From positions 1-64,000 of the forward strand of contig CALURK010000005.1 in assembly GCA_944323165.1 (NCBI GenBank): a stretch of DNA of 64,000 nt, read 5' to 3'. Positions 16,567-24,649 of this stretch are shown piece by piece. This DNA comes from Candidatus Gastranaerophilales bacterium. Its GTDB lineage: Bacteria; Cyanobacteriota; Vampirovibrionia; Gastranaerophilales; Gastranaerophilaceae. A model generated the notes under the pieces. It made no database searches and was not told the origin of the DNA. It saw only the letters and a list, made by a program, of their open reading frames with translations. Numbering within the stretch: position 1 is the stretch's first letter; each line of letters opens with the position of its first letter. A program made the position numbers and the translations under genes.

Positions 16567-18006
16567 ATGCGGAAGCTTTTAATTCTATTAGGTATTTTAT
16601 TAATTAGTAGCACTAATGTTTTTGCTGCTAAAATTCCCGCAGAAGTTAAAGATTATATTTTGCAAAAAGTCCCTCAGGCAGATATACGATTTGACGGGGT
16701 AATTATATTCCCTGATAATACGATATATTTACCGCTCTATCCGTCATTATTCTCTGATGTGAAAAAGATTCAAATAAAAGAGTCTTACCCTGCAAAGCAA
16801 GATTTGAAGCAGGAACCTGATGTAGTTATTTTTAATAACGATTTTGTTTTAATGAAGGTTTTAACTGACGGAGAAGGGCATAGGACTGTTTTGCACATGC
16901 CAAATCCTCCTCTTCAAGTAAGAACAGGACTTTTGCCTCAGGATATGCTCGTTCCGAGTGGTTTAATTATTCCTGAAAATATAAAAAGTATTATTGGTAA
17001 TTTAAAAATAGATACCAAAAACGAAGATATGATAAGGATTGAAAATCAGGATTCTTATGAGAGTTTTTTGGCAGAATCTGAGCCTGATATCCCTCAGAGT
17101 TTGATAACACAATTAAAAAATAAAGTTCTTTTTGTTACGACAAATTATTCTAAGAATATTCAAGTTATTGAACCTGCAAAAGCTGTACCAAGCTATTCTT
17201 TGGCTCAAAAGTCTATACCTATTGACGTAGAAGCAGTAAAGAACGGAAAATTCTTACTGGTAACGACTTATGATAGACCTTTTGTTGATGTTATTTCAGT
17301 TGCAGATTCAAGATTTATCAAGCAAATTAACGTTCCGTCTAATCCTGAAGAAATTTTATTAGATGAAGCTAATAATAAAGCTTATGTGACATCTCCTACT
17401 GCATCAACAATTTTTGTAATTGATTTAGAAACGATGTCATTAACTCAAAAAATAAAAATTAACGGTTATTGTGAAAAATTATTATTAAAAGATGATAAAC
17501 TATTCTATGTTGATAAGTTGAAAAATGAAATTTGGGCAATAGAACTTAAAAATCAATATGAACTAAAAGATATAGGACTATTTCCAAATGTTTCAGCCTT
17601 AGCTTTCAGAAATAATAAGTTATATATATCAAGTAGAACAAAGAGCAGAATTGCCATAATAGATTACTCTACACTTGGTTTAATAAATGAATTTACGACA
17701 GTTAATAAGCCTATAGGAATGCTGCTTTACGATAAATATTTATACGTATTAGGCGCGCAAAATAATGAAGTTCAGAAAATAAATACTGATAATGATGAGG
17801 TTTTGGATGTTATAAGTATAGGTACGAAAGGTTTCTCTTCTGGGTTTAAGAGTATTGAAAATTCGTCATTTGCAGTTATAAATGATATAAAAAATAATCA
17901 GTATTCAATTTTTGATTTAGCAAAAGGGAAAGTTTTAAAGACTTATCAGATGAATGTACCTATAAAATCAGTTGTTATTACAAATAAAGTTGAATTATTT
18001 GATTAG
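16567..18006 (+). CDS. Exported YVTN/beta-propeller protein
   Basis: About 480 aa. The start at 16564/16567 is chosen because GGAG lies 5-6 nt upstream and because it opens a clean signal peptide (MRKLLILLGILLISSTNVFAA, cleavage after FA). Residues 20-180 are unassigned. The second half shows repeated beta-propeller strands with YVTN-like text (KAYVTSPTASTIFVIDLETM, KLYISSRTKSRIAIIDYS, KYLYVLGAQNNEVQKI). Such proteins usually mediate protein binding in the periplasm or on the surface. It follows dnaJ by about 45 nt and precedes a methyltransferase by 9 nt. Confidence 0.75.
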   Translation: MRKLLILLGILLISSTNVFAAKIPAEVKDYILQKVPQADIRFDGVIIFPDNTIYLPLYPSLFSDVKKIQIKESYPAKQDLKQEPDVVIFNNDFVLMKVLTDGEGHRTVLHMPNPPLQVRTGLLPQDMLVPSGLIIPENIKSIIGNLKIDTKNEDMIRIENQDSYESFLAESEPDIPQSLITQLKNKVLFVTTNYSKNIQVIEPAKAVPSYSLAQKSIPIDVEAVKNGKFLLVTTYDRPFVDVISVADSRFIKQINVPSNPEEILLDEANNKAYVTSPTASTIFVIDLETMSLTQKIKINGYCEKLLLKDDKLFYVDKLKNEIWAIELKNQYELKDIGLFPNVSALAFRNNKLYISSRTKSRIAIIDYSTLGLINEFTTVNKPIGMLLYDKYLYVLGAQNNEVQKINTDNDEVLDVISIGTKGFSSGFKSIENSSFAVINDIKNNQYSIFDLAKGKVLKTYQMNVPIKSVVITNKVELFD

Positions 18007-18015
18007 AAGGAAAAG

Positions 18016-18582
18016 ATGGATATTGTATTTGATGAAATTACCTCAAGTGTATTGAGTGAATTAGAAAAAACTCAAAGAGAATTTTGGAATGTTCCTAGGA
18101 CAACTGGGATTCTATTGAATATGTTTGTAAAGATGATGAATGCTAAAAGTGTACTAGAATTAGGAACTTCAAATGGGTATTCAGGTTTATGGTTAGCCAA
18201 AGCTTTAAAAGAAACCGGTGGCAGGTTAACAACTATTGAGTATTATGATAAGCGCCAAAGTATCGCAATAGAGAATTTTAAGAAATGCGGAGTTATGGAT
18301 GTTGTAAGACCTCTGCAAGGTTCTGCTTGCGACATAATTGAAGCGTTTGATGATAGTGAAAAATTTGATTTTGTTTTTATTGATGCCAATAAACGTGAGT
18401 ATGTAAAGTATTTTGAGTTAGTAAAACCTCACTTAACTCAAAAAGCTATGATAGTAGCAGATAATATTACATCTCATGCTGAAAAAGTTCAAACTTTTGT
18501 AGATGCAGTAGATGCAGATGACGAATTTCAGTATACAATAGTTGATGTTCCAGGGGGAATCTTAACCGCATACAGAAATTAA
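18016..18582 (+). CDS. SAM-dependent O-methyltransferase
   Basis: A 188-aa class I methyltransferase of the caffeoyl-CoA/catechol O-methyltransferase family (Methyltransf_3/24). The SAM loop is VLELGTSNGYSGLWLA (about residues 50-65), with the acidic ribose binder in TTIEYYDK and the metal/substrate loop FDFVFIDANKREY. Substrate is unknown. It follows the propeller gene with GAAGGA as ribosome site. Confidence 0.85.
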   Translation: MDIVFDEITSSVLSELEKTQREFWNVPRTTGILLNMFVKMMNAKSVLELGTSNGYSGLWLAKALKETGGRLTTIEYYDKRQSIAIENFKKCGVMDVVRPLQGSACDIIEAFDDSEKFDFVFIDANKREYVKYFELVKPHLTQKAMIVADNITSHAEKVQTFVDAVDADDEFQYTIVDVPGGILTAYRN

Positions 18583-18615
18583 TCAGTTTGTATTCATTAT
18601 TTTTTTGTTGCGACC

Positions 18616-19959
18616 TTATTTGCAGCGTCCGCAAATAACTTTTGCTACAAATTGTATGAAAATTATAAATTCCCAGATAATATTACGGTGTTTAATATAG
18701 TACAAGTCGTACTTGAGCCTTTCTTCAGAGGTAGGTTCACAAATATTAACTTGCTGCCATCCGCACCAGCCTGGTCTAACCCAATTTCTGCATTCCCAAA
18801 ACGGAAGTTTTTCTCGATTTTCATAGTAAACTTCTTCTCTTACTGGTCTTGGGCCAACAATAGACATCTCTCCTCTGAGTACGTTTATCATTTGAGGAAT
18901 TTCATCAATATGGAATTTTCTTAAAATTTTGCAGAATGGCATTATACGTTTGTCGTCATATTTTATTTCAGTTAAATCATCATCGAAATTCTCTTCAACT
19001 TTGTCTTGGTACATGGTTCTAAACTTAATCATCTTGAAGGGTTTTCCATACTTACCAATTCTTGATTGAGTGAAAAATACCGGACCAAAATCAGAAAGCT
19101 TTATACCAATCATTGCAATTAATGATAAAGGTATCGTGATGAGCATTATAAAAAGTGATGCTAGTATATCAAAAAATCTTTTAATGTATGTGAAAAGTAA
19201 GGCTTTTTTCTTAACACAAGCGTAAAATAACCAGTTGACTGTCATTTTAGAAACAAGATATTTATGAGTTATTTTTTCATAGAATTTAGGCATTCTCCAT
19301 ACTTTAACGCCTAATGGTATACCCTTGATTAAATCGGTCAAAGTAATAGCATCCATTCTGGATTTAACGGCAATTATTACAATTTTAACGTTGTTATCTT
19401 TAATAACAGCTTCAGAATCGCATGTAAGTCCAAGTATTGGAATTGTAGAATCTTCATCTTCTATAGTATTCATATTATCGTCCAGAAATCCTACAACTTT
19501 CATGCCAAGCTCAGGTCTTGTTTGAATCTCTTCAGCAATAAGCTTTCCGTCTTGTCCGGCGCCGACTACCAAAACATTTTTAGTAGATTTGATAAATTTT
19601 GCATAAATCAAGTAAATAGCCCTTACAGTAAGGATACCTGCAAATATTAAAACAGCATTGATTACAAGTAATAGTACTGTAATAATATTAAATCCACTAA
19701 GACAGAGCGGAAGCCCTGCAAAAACGGTAGCGATAGTAATCCCTTCAAATAACAGGTAAATATCTCTAGGTCTGTATTTCCTAATCTCATAAAATCCTTT
19801 GATGTATAAAACTAACATTGTGATTAATAAAAACCATAATGCCAGATATAAAAGGATTGATAATGGCACAAAACTCACGAAAGAGTATAGTGTAGCAAAC
19901 ATTATTATAATAGCGTCAACAATTGTCAAAATATAAACAGATCTAGATATTACAGGCAT
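18616..19959 (-). CDS. Polyprenyl-phosphate sugar-1-phosphate transferase (WbaP/CpsE type)
   Basis: A 447-aa membrane enzyme that would start a polysaccharide by transferring a sugar 1-phosphate onto undecaprenyl phosphate. Residues 1-110 hold four to five membrane helices, 125-240 a CoA-binding-like domain (VLVVGAGQDGKLIAEEI, VVGFLDDN), then another helix and the catalytic domain (KRFFDILASLF, FFTQSRIGKYGKPFKMIKFR, LRKFHIDEIPQMINVLRG, MSIVGPRP). The order is typical of full-length polyisoprenyl-phosphate hexose-1-phosphate transferases. It is a single gene with an AAGGAGAG ribosome site; no polysaccharide cluster is attached to it here. Confidence 0.9.
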   Translation of the reverse strand: MPVISRSVYILTIVDAIIIMFATLYSFVSFVPLSILLYLALWFLLITMLVLYIKGFYEIRKYRPRDIYLLFEGITIATVFAGLPLCLSGFNIITVLLLVINAVLIFAGILTVRAIYLIYAKFIKSTKNVLVVGAGQDGKLIAEEIQTRPELGMKVVGFLDDNMNTIEDEDSTIPILGLTCDSEAVIKDNNVKIVIIAVKSRMDAITLTDLIKGIPLGVKVWRMPKFYEKITHKYLVSKMTVNWLFYACVKKKALLFTYIKRFFDILASLFIMLITIPLSLIAMIGIKLSDFGPVFFTQSRIGKYGKPFKMIKFRTMYQDKVEENFDDDLTEIKYDDKRIMPFCKILRKFHIDEIPQMINVLRGEMSIVGPRPVREEVYYENREKLPFWECRNWVRPGWCGWQQVNICEPTSEERLKYDLYYIKHRNIIWEFIIFIQFVAKVICGRCK

Positions 19960-20043
19960 AAACTCTCCTTGAATAAAGGCTTATCATAACTATCATATTA
20001 TAACATATTCGGAGTAAATATAATAGGGTGTTAATAACAAAAA

Positions 20044-20067
20044 AAAAAGAGCCTTAAAGCTCTTTTT
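20044..20067 (-). terminator. Terminator of tRNA-Glu
   Basis: The hairpin AAAAAGAGC/GCTCTTTTT with a CTTAAA loop lies 4 nt downstream of the tRNA 3' end on the minus strand and runs into an uninterrupted T-tract. Confidence 0.85.
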
Positions 20068-20071
20068 AAAA

Positions 20072-20147
20072 TGGTACCCCCAAGCGAATTCGAATCGCTG
20101 TCTACACCGTGAAAGGGTGTTGTCCTAGGCCTCTAGACGATGGGGGC
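20072..20147 (-). tRNA. tRNA-Glu (anticodon TTC)
   Basis: On the minus strand the 76-nt gene begins GCCCCCATCGTCTAGAGGCC and ends with an encoded CCA. The acceptor GCCCCCA pairs with TGGGGGT, the anticodon loop CCTTTCACG carries TTC, and the T-arm has TTCGAAT. It reads glutamate codons and could also supply Glu-tRNA for tetrapyrrole synthesis. Confidence 0.96.
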
Positions 20148-20162
20148 TTATCGACAATTTCT

Positions 20163-20190
20163 ATAGTACCAAATCAAACTTTATTGTCAA
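20163..20190 (-). promoter_or_regulatory. Promoter of tRNA-Glu
   Basis: Minus-strand TTGACA (20185-20190), a 16-nt spacer and TACTAT (20163-20168). The start would fall about 8-10 nt upstream of the tRNA. This is the closest -35 consensus match seen in the window. Confidence 0.75.
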
Positions 20191-20281
20191 GCATTATGAT
20201 TTATTTTTATTTTTTGCTTGAAATCATTGCCTTTTAGTCCTAAAATATTCTTATCTGATATATATAAAGAAGGTGTTAGTC

Positions 20282-21034
20282 ATGATAAACAGAAAATCCC
20301 GTGATGAAATAAAAAGAATGAGACATGCCGGACATATTGTAGCCCTTGTGCATCAAAAAATGAAAGAAGTTGTAGAACCCGGAATTTCAACAAAAGAACT
20401 TGATAATATCGCAATGAAAGTTATAAAGGAAAATAAAGCTATTCCTACTTTTTTAGGATATAGTGGTTTTCCTGCAAGTATTTGTACTTCTATAAACGAA
20501 AAGGTTGTACATGGCATTCCTTCAGAAACAGAAATTTTAAAAGAGGGTGACATTATAGCCATAGATGTTGGTGCTACTTATGGCGGTATGGTTGGAGATA
20601 GTGCTTGGTCTTACGCGGTTGGTAAAATATCAGAAGAAAAACAACTATTAATGAAAGCTACCGAAGAGTCTTTGTATGCAGGTATTGCAAAAATGAGAGC
20701 CGGAAATGTGTTGGATGATATCTCAGGTGCTATCGAAGATGTAGCTAATAAATATAAGTTAGGTATTGTTCGTCAATATGGTGGACACGGTGTCGGACAT
20801 GAAATGCATGAAGATCCATTTCTTTTTAATTATAGAGTGGGCGATCAAACTCCTATAAAAACAGGAATGGTAATTGCTATTGAGCCAATGCTTAATCTTG
20901 GCGGTGATGAAGTATTTGTAGAAAACGACAAGTGGGGAGTTGTTACAAAAGACAGAAAACCATCTGCGCATTTTGAACATACAGTTCTTGCAACAGATGG
21001 TGATCCAATTCTCATGACAACTCTGATGGATTAA
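20282..21034 (+). CDS. map: Methionine aminopeptidase, type I
   Basis: A 250-aa metalloprotease that removes the initiator methionine. Metal-ligand motifs are intact: IAIDVGATYGGMVGDSAW (two Asp), GGHGVGHEMHEDP (His), AIEPML (Glu) and FEHTVL (Glu), with the substrate His in VVHGIP. ATG 20282 is chosen over GTG 20273 because AGAAGG lies 8-10 nt upstream of it. It stands alone and overlaps the convergent orphan gene by 4 nt. Confidence 0.95.
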   Translation: MINRKSRDEIKRMRHAGHIVALVHQKMKEVVEPGISTKELDNIAMKVIKENKAIPTFLGYSGFPASICTSINEKVVHGIPSETEILKEGDIIAIDVGATYGGMVGDSAWSYAVGKISEEKQLLMKATEESLYAGIAKMRAGNVLDDISGAIEDVANKYKLGIVRQYGGHGVGHEMHEDPFLFNYRVGDQTPIKTGMVIAIEPMLNLGGDEVFVENDKWGVVTKDRKPSAHFEHTVLATDGDPILMTTLMD

Positions 21035-21573
21035 CCAACAGCTATAATTCTACCAAAAAATCCGCTAGGACCATTAGTAAAGTGAGCTTCTTCTACAGGT
21101 ATTTTGAAAGTAGTTCCGCCAGGAAGCTTGTTAAAGTCAAAGTTTCCTGATTCTGGATCATCAGGATTAGATCCGACAAGGTTTCTATTGTTTTCAAGGA
21201 AAACATTTTCCTTTAATCCAAAATCCTTTTTTATGTGAAATATTTTAGGATCAGGATATAACATGCTAGTAGGTTTAACTGTTATTTCATAGAATTTTCC
21301 ATCTTTTGACAACTTGATGTCATAAAACTCATCATAACCGTTTATTTTAGCTTGTTCCATTTTCTGTCTAGAATTTAAATCACAATCTTCTATGACTCCA
21401 AGATCTCCTCCTCTTTTTGCAATACCTTGAAGTTGGTTAAGCTGAGTTTCAGAAATGTTGTTGTTTTTAAGATTAGGAAATATATATTTTATGACATTCT
21501 TGTTTGAAACATTTATTGTAGCTGGTTTACTACCAGTTTTAGTTTTAACGTTAAACGTAATTGTTGTAGGCAT
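21031..21573 (-). CDS. Orphan protein, function unknown
   Basis: A 180-aa soluble protein without signal peptide, starting behind a clear AAGGAG site. It begins with a beta-rich region (TTITFNVKTKTGSKPATINV), continues with a helical part (SETQLNQLQGIAKRGG) and ends with LPGGTTFKIPVEE, which recalls the closing strand of LysM-like modules, although no full LysM repeat is visible. Its promoter region shares a 27-nt element with that of the small gene at 55854-56021. I do not recognise a family. Confidence 0.7.
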   Translation of the reverse strand: MPTTITFNVKTKTGSKPATINVSNKNVIKYIFPNLKNNNISETQLNQLQGIAKRGGDLGVIEDCDLNSRQKMEQAKINGYDEFYDIKLSKDGKFYEITVKPTSMLYPDPKIFHIKKDFGLKENVFLENNRNLVGSNPDDPESGNFDFNKLPGGTTFKIPVEEAHFTNGPSGFFGRIIAVG

Positions 21574-21590
21574 ATCATTTCTCCTTATTA

Positions 21591-21617
21591 TACTCTGTGC
21601 ATATATATAAAGTATTT
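21591..21617 (-). promoter_or_regulatory. Promoter element shared with the 55854-56021 gene (copy A)
   Basis: On the minus strand AAATACTTTATA, an AT stretch, then ACAGAGTA; 24 of 27 positions are identical to 56053-56079. It lies 18 nt upstream of the ATG and probably includes the -10 region. Confidence 0.5.
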
Positions 21618-21722
21618 ATCAAATAAATAATTGCTTAAATGTAAACAAATGTTAAACAACTACATCTAGACAAATCATTATGTGTGTTATACAATCAAGA
21701 AAAGTGATAATAAGAGGTAAAC

Positions 21723-21965
21723 ATGGATCAAATTATTAAAATAGCTTGGGAATTAAACGAAAATACAGACAATCGTTATAAGTTAGTTTATGAAATAGCT
21801 GAATTAGCAAAAAAACTTGTAGATGAAACTCAAATGAAAAAAGCCCGAGACGAGTTTGGTTTTGAGGAAGCTGCCAGTGAAAGTTCTTACAAAAAGGAAA
21901 ATCCTGTAGAACATGCAATTATGGTAAAAGCTTCCGAGTCGGATGATACTGAACTTGTAGGCTAA
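21723..21965 (+). CDS. rpoZ: RNA polymerase omega-subunit-like protein
   Basis: An 80-aa protein resembling the RpoZ/Rpb6 fold: DNRYKLVYEIAELAKKLVDE corresponds to the conserved NRFxLVxxAAxRARxL helix, and NPVEHAIMVKASE to the conserved segment before the acidic tail. Omega helps assemble the beta-prime subunit. Similarity is short and the protein is divergent, so the symbol is tentative. Ribosome site AAGAGG, single gene, followed at once by a strong terminator. Confidence 0.6.
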   Translation: MDQIIKIAWELNENTDNRYKLVYEIAELAKKLVDETQMKKARDEFGFEEAASESSYKKENPVEHAIMVKASESDDTELVG

Positions 21966-21990
21966 GTTTTATAAATAATAAAGTAAGAAT

Positions 21991-22021
21991 AAAAGAACTT
22001 CCTATAAGTGGAAGTTCTTTT
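21991..22021 (+). terminator. Terminator after the omega-like gene
   Basis: Perfect 12-bp hairpin AAAAGAACTTCC/GGAAGTTCTTTT with a 7-nt loop, ending in a T-run. Confidence 0.85.
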
Positions 22022-22095
22022 GTTATGTAAATTATTCTTAATAAATAGGCAATTTTAAGAATTTATAGGATTTAGTGTGAAAGGAAGGTTGTAGT

Positions 22096-22143
22096 ATGAA
22101 CAAACATAGTAAAAAATTAATGAATTTGAAATGGGGGCTGTAG
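22096..22143 (+). CDS. 15-residue upstream ORF (possible leader peptide)
   Basis: ATG 22096 with an AAGGAAGG ribosome site 8 nt upstream encodes MNKHSKKLMNLKWGL and stops at 22141-22143, only 4 nt before the ATG of the 428-aa gene. The tight spacing suggests translational coupling or a regulatory leader peptide. It is too short for codon statistics to support it. Confidence 0.4.
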   Translation: MNKHSKKLMNLKWGL

Positions 22144-22147
22144 GGCA

Positions 22148-23434
22148 ATGTTAGTAAATGCAGCTAAAATATATTCTACATTAGGTAATCCAAATTCGTT
22201 AATACCTCTTGGGGTAAAAGATGCTTCAAGCTGTTTAGGTATGACTGCCGGTTCTTATGTTACAGGAAAAGAAGAAGGTTTTGACAGATTCATAGATGAA
22301 TTTGGTACAGAGTTTTTGTGGTTAGGTGGTATTCCTGCTTTCAAATGGTTGTTTGATAAAACTGTTTTTAAGTCTTATGGTCTTGACAGCAAGATTGATC
22401 CGAGAAATTTAAAAGATAAAGAAGTTTTTGAAAAAATAAAAGAGTTCGCTCCAACAGTAGAAATTAAAAAAGGTTTGGAAAAAGCGGGGAAAAATAGTAA
22501 ATTATTTAAAAATTTAGCAGCTACAAAATTTGTTGTTTCTACTACATTGGCCGCAATTTCTTATGTAACATTAACGAGATTAAAGCAAAAGTATACAGAA
22601 AATAAGATTAAGAAAAATTTAATAAAAGAATACAGACAGAAGAAGGCAAATGAAAATAAAAATAAGCTAAACAAAGAGTCTGTGTCTAATCCGTCCTTTA
22701 AAGGAATGGGAAAATTCGTAGAAGATTTTGCTTTTTCACCTGTTAAGAATATGTATTTAATGGATGGTTTTATAACGACTGAACGGTTGACAGATTCAAG
22801 AAGCTCTCAGGAATTTATCGGATATGCGATAAAAGAGGGTTCTTGTTTATTTTTCTTATATTTCGCAGGTAAAAAAATTCAGAAGCTAATAGAAAAGCAT
22901 GCAAAGAATAAATATAACAAATCAATTACATTAGATTCAAGAATAATAGAGGACCAATATTTAAAGAAATCATTTGAAGACGGTTCTATAATAAAGAGTA
23001 TTGATGAGTTTAATAAAGCCAATACTTCGAAAGTAAATTTGTATGAATTTTTGCATAAAAATCCTGACAATCAAATTGTAAAATTTGCAAAACAATCAGA
23101 TTTAGTAAAATTATTAAAAGGCACTGACAAAATTGATACGAGAAATTATATAGATTTAAAAGAGGTAGAAGGTTTAAAGGAACAGGTTTCGGAATTGTAT
23201 ACTCAATATAAGTCGGCCACGGAAAAAGGGGAAAGTTCGGATAGTTTCTTTAAGGGACTTAGAAAATTGAAAAGAAGCTCAATAAGAAGTAATATTGGTG
23301 CTTGTATACTGGCTTTGGGTGTAATTACTCCGGGAATAATGCTAATCAAAAGACTAACAGATAAATCGGGTAAAGAATTTCAGACAAAAAAAGAAATAAA
23401 AGAAGAATTAATCAAAGAGGGGATTATATCTTAA
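22148..23434 (+). CDS. Multi-pass membrane-associated protein with internal SFKG motif
   Basis: A 428-aa protein of unknown function. Likely membrane-associated segments are around residues 55-75 (FLWLGGIPAFKWLF), 125-145 (FVVSTTLAAISYVTL), 235-255 (GSCLFFLYFAG) and 385-405 (IGACILALGVITPGIMLI), separated by Lys/Glu-rich helices. NPSFKGMG near residue 187 matches the short F-x-G motif found near the N-terminus of several other proteins here. Its layout resembles the 359- and 852-aa proteins next to the second amylase. The start is coupled to the small upstream ORF. Confidence 0.75.
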   Translation: MLVNAAKIYSTLGNPNSLIPLGVKDASSCLGMTAGSYVTGKEEGFDRFIDEFGTEFLWLGGIPAFKWLFDKTVFKSYGLDSKIDPRNLKDKEVFEKIKEFAPTVEIKKGLEKAGKNSKLFKNLAATKFVVSTTLAAISYVTLTRLKQKYTENKIKKNLIKEYRQKKANENKNKLNKESVSNPSFKGMGKFVEDFAFSPVKNMYLMDGFITTERLTDSRSSQEFIGYAIKEGSCLFFLYFAGKKIQKLIEKHAKNKYNKSITLDSRIIEDQYLKKSFEDGSIIKSIDEFNKANTSKVNLYEFLHKNPDNQIVKFAKQSDLVKLLKGTDKIDTRNYIDLKEVEGLKEQVSELYTQYKSATEKGESSDSFFKGLRKLKRSSIRSNIGACILALGVITPGIMLIKRLTDKSGKEFQTKKEIKEELIKEGIIS

Positions 23435-23446
23435 TCTTACTTTTGA

Positions 23447-23452
23447 TAAAAT
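23447..23452 (+). promoter_or_regulatory. Extended -10 placed for a leaderless mRNA
   Basis: TGA-TAAAAT, then 6 nt (AGAATT) and the ATG at 23459; no Shine-Dalgarno sequence is present. Confidence 0.55.
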
Positions 23453-23458
23453 AGAATT

Positions 23459-23890
23459 ATGAAAAAAATAATATTAACAATATTGATAATATCGTTTGTG
23501 CTTCCGGTTTTTGCAGAGTCAATTTATACATATGATAATGACTGGAACAAGACAAGTACTATAAGAAAGATATCAAACGGGAATTATGAATTGTTTGATA
23601 GTGATAGAAATTCCACAGGGAGAATAAGAACTTATTCAAATGGAACAAGTGTAATATATGACCAGGATTGGAACACCGTAGGGCGTATAAAGAATTCTCC
23701 ATCCGCCCAGACTCATGTATTTGACAATGAAGGCAATAAAGTTGGTACGGTAAGACAATTATCAAATGGAAGGGCTTACGGCTACAATAATTATGGTAAC
23801 AGGACAGGCAGCTTTAGAACTTTTCCTGGCGGCAGAGGAGTTATGATGGACAATTTTGGAAACATTAGAGGCTCATATCGGGCTCGTTAA
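23459..23890 (+). CDS. Exported tandem-repeat beta protein
   Basis: A 143-aa protein with a clear signal peptide (MKKIILTILIISFVLPVFA, cleavage before ESIY). The rest is about six tandem repeats of 20-21 residues with the pattern Y/F-D-x-D/E-x-N-x-x-G-x-I/V-R-x-x-S-N-G, for example YDQDWNTVGRIKN and FDNEGNKVGTVRQLSNG. This suggests a short beta-solenoid or hairpin stack in the periplasm or outside the cell, similar in flavour to RHS/MORN-like repeats but not identical. No catalytic residues are apparent. The gene appears to have a leaderless mRNA. Confidence 0.75.
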   Translation: MKKIILTILIISFVLPVFAESIYTYDNDWNKTSTIRKISNGNYELFDSDRNSTGRIRTYSNGTSVIYDQDWNTVGRIKNSPSAQTHVFDNEGNKVGTVRQLSNGRAYGYNNYGNRTGSFRTFPGGRGVMMDNFGNIRGSYRAR

Positions 23891-23895
23891 TAAAT

Positions 23896-24579
23896 TTAGT
23901 AGTCCGTTCTTCCCTTAGATTTTAAATATTCCCGAATCTGGTTGAGTGAGTATTGTATAATTCTGGTAATTCTTGAAGGAGAAAGCCCTACCATTGTTGC
24001 AATGTCTTTGGCTTGCATATTTCTGTAAAATCTATATTCAACTACAGTACGTTCTTTTTGAGGTAGTTTAGCAATTGCTTGTTTTATTAGTCTACTCATT
24101 TCAACAATTTCAGCCTTTTCATCCGGCATTGCGGATGTGTCTTTTATAAAATCAAAAGGAGATGCGTTATCGGTTGCTGCAGCTGCAAGTCCATCAATAG
24201 ACAAAATCGTTTCATAAACAGCTTCTCTTACTTTTGTAGGTGAAATCGCAAACCCCATATCATCAGAGTTATCGTCATTAGAATTAACGGTATCCGAAAC
24301 ATAGCTGCTGTCATCTTTTTTATGTTTGAGCGTGTACCATTTATACCTATGTCTTAATTCATTTCTTATAGCCCATTTTACCGCCGTTGCAATATAGGCA
24401 TCATTATAATGAGCTAACTGTTCTTCTGTTTTTCCTTTAATTAAAGTTTGTACGGCAATAACACCTATACTAACCAATTCTTCATACTCAATCATATGGT
24501 TAGGAATACGTTTATGCTCTACTCTCGCTACTTTTTGTACAATACCGATGTACTGTTTAATTAAAGTTTTATTATCCAT
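23896..24579 (-). CDS. fliA: FliA/WhiG-type sigma factor (sigma-28 candidate)
   Basis: A 227-aa sigma-70 family protein lacking region 1. Region 2 is seen in IEYEELVSIGVIAVQTLI and AVKWAIRNELRHRY, and region 4 in LPQKERTVVEYRFYRNMQAKDIATMVGLSPSRITRIIQ. The size and the flhB gene 70 nt upstream on the same strand support a flagellar sigma factor. A perfect sigma-28 promoter at 6342-6368 provides a matching target. A general-stress sigma-B/F relative is the main alternative; the symbol is therefore tentative. Confidence 0.68.
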   Translation of the reverse strand: MDNKTLIKQYIGIVQKVARVEHKRIPNHMIEYEELVSIGVIAVQTLIKGKTEEQLAHYNDAYIATAVKWAIRNELRHRYKWYTLKHKKDDSSYVSDTVNSNDDNSDDMGFAISPTKVREAVYETILSIDGLAAAATDNASPFDFIKDTSAMPDEKAEIVEMSRLIKQAIAKLPQKERTVVEYRFYRNMQAKDIATMVGLSPSRITRIIQYSLNQIREYLKSKGRTDY

Positions 24580-24649
24580 CTTTTCTTATTAAACTAACCT
24601 TATTCTATCTTACATTGACTTTTATATTTTTTCAAGATGTAACAATATT

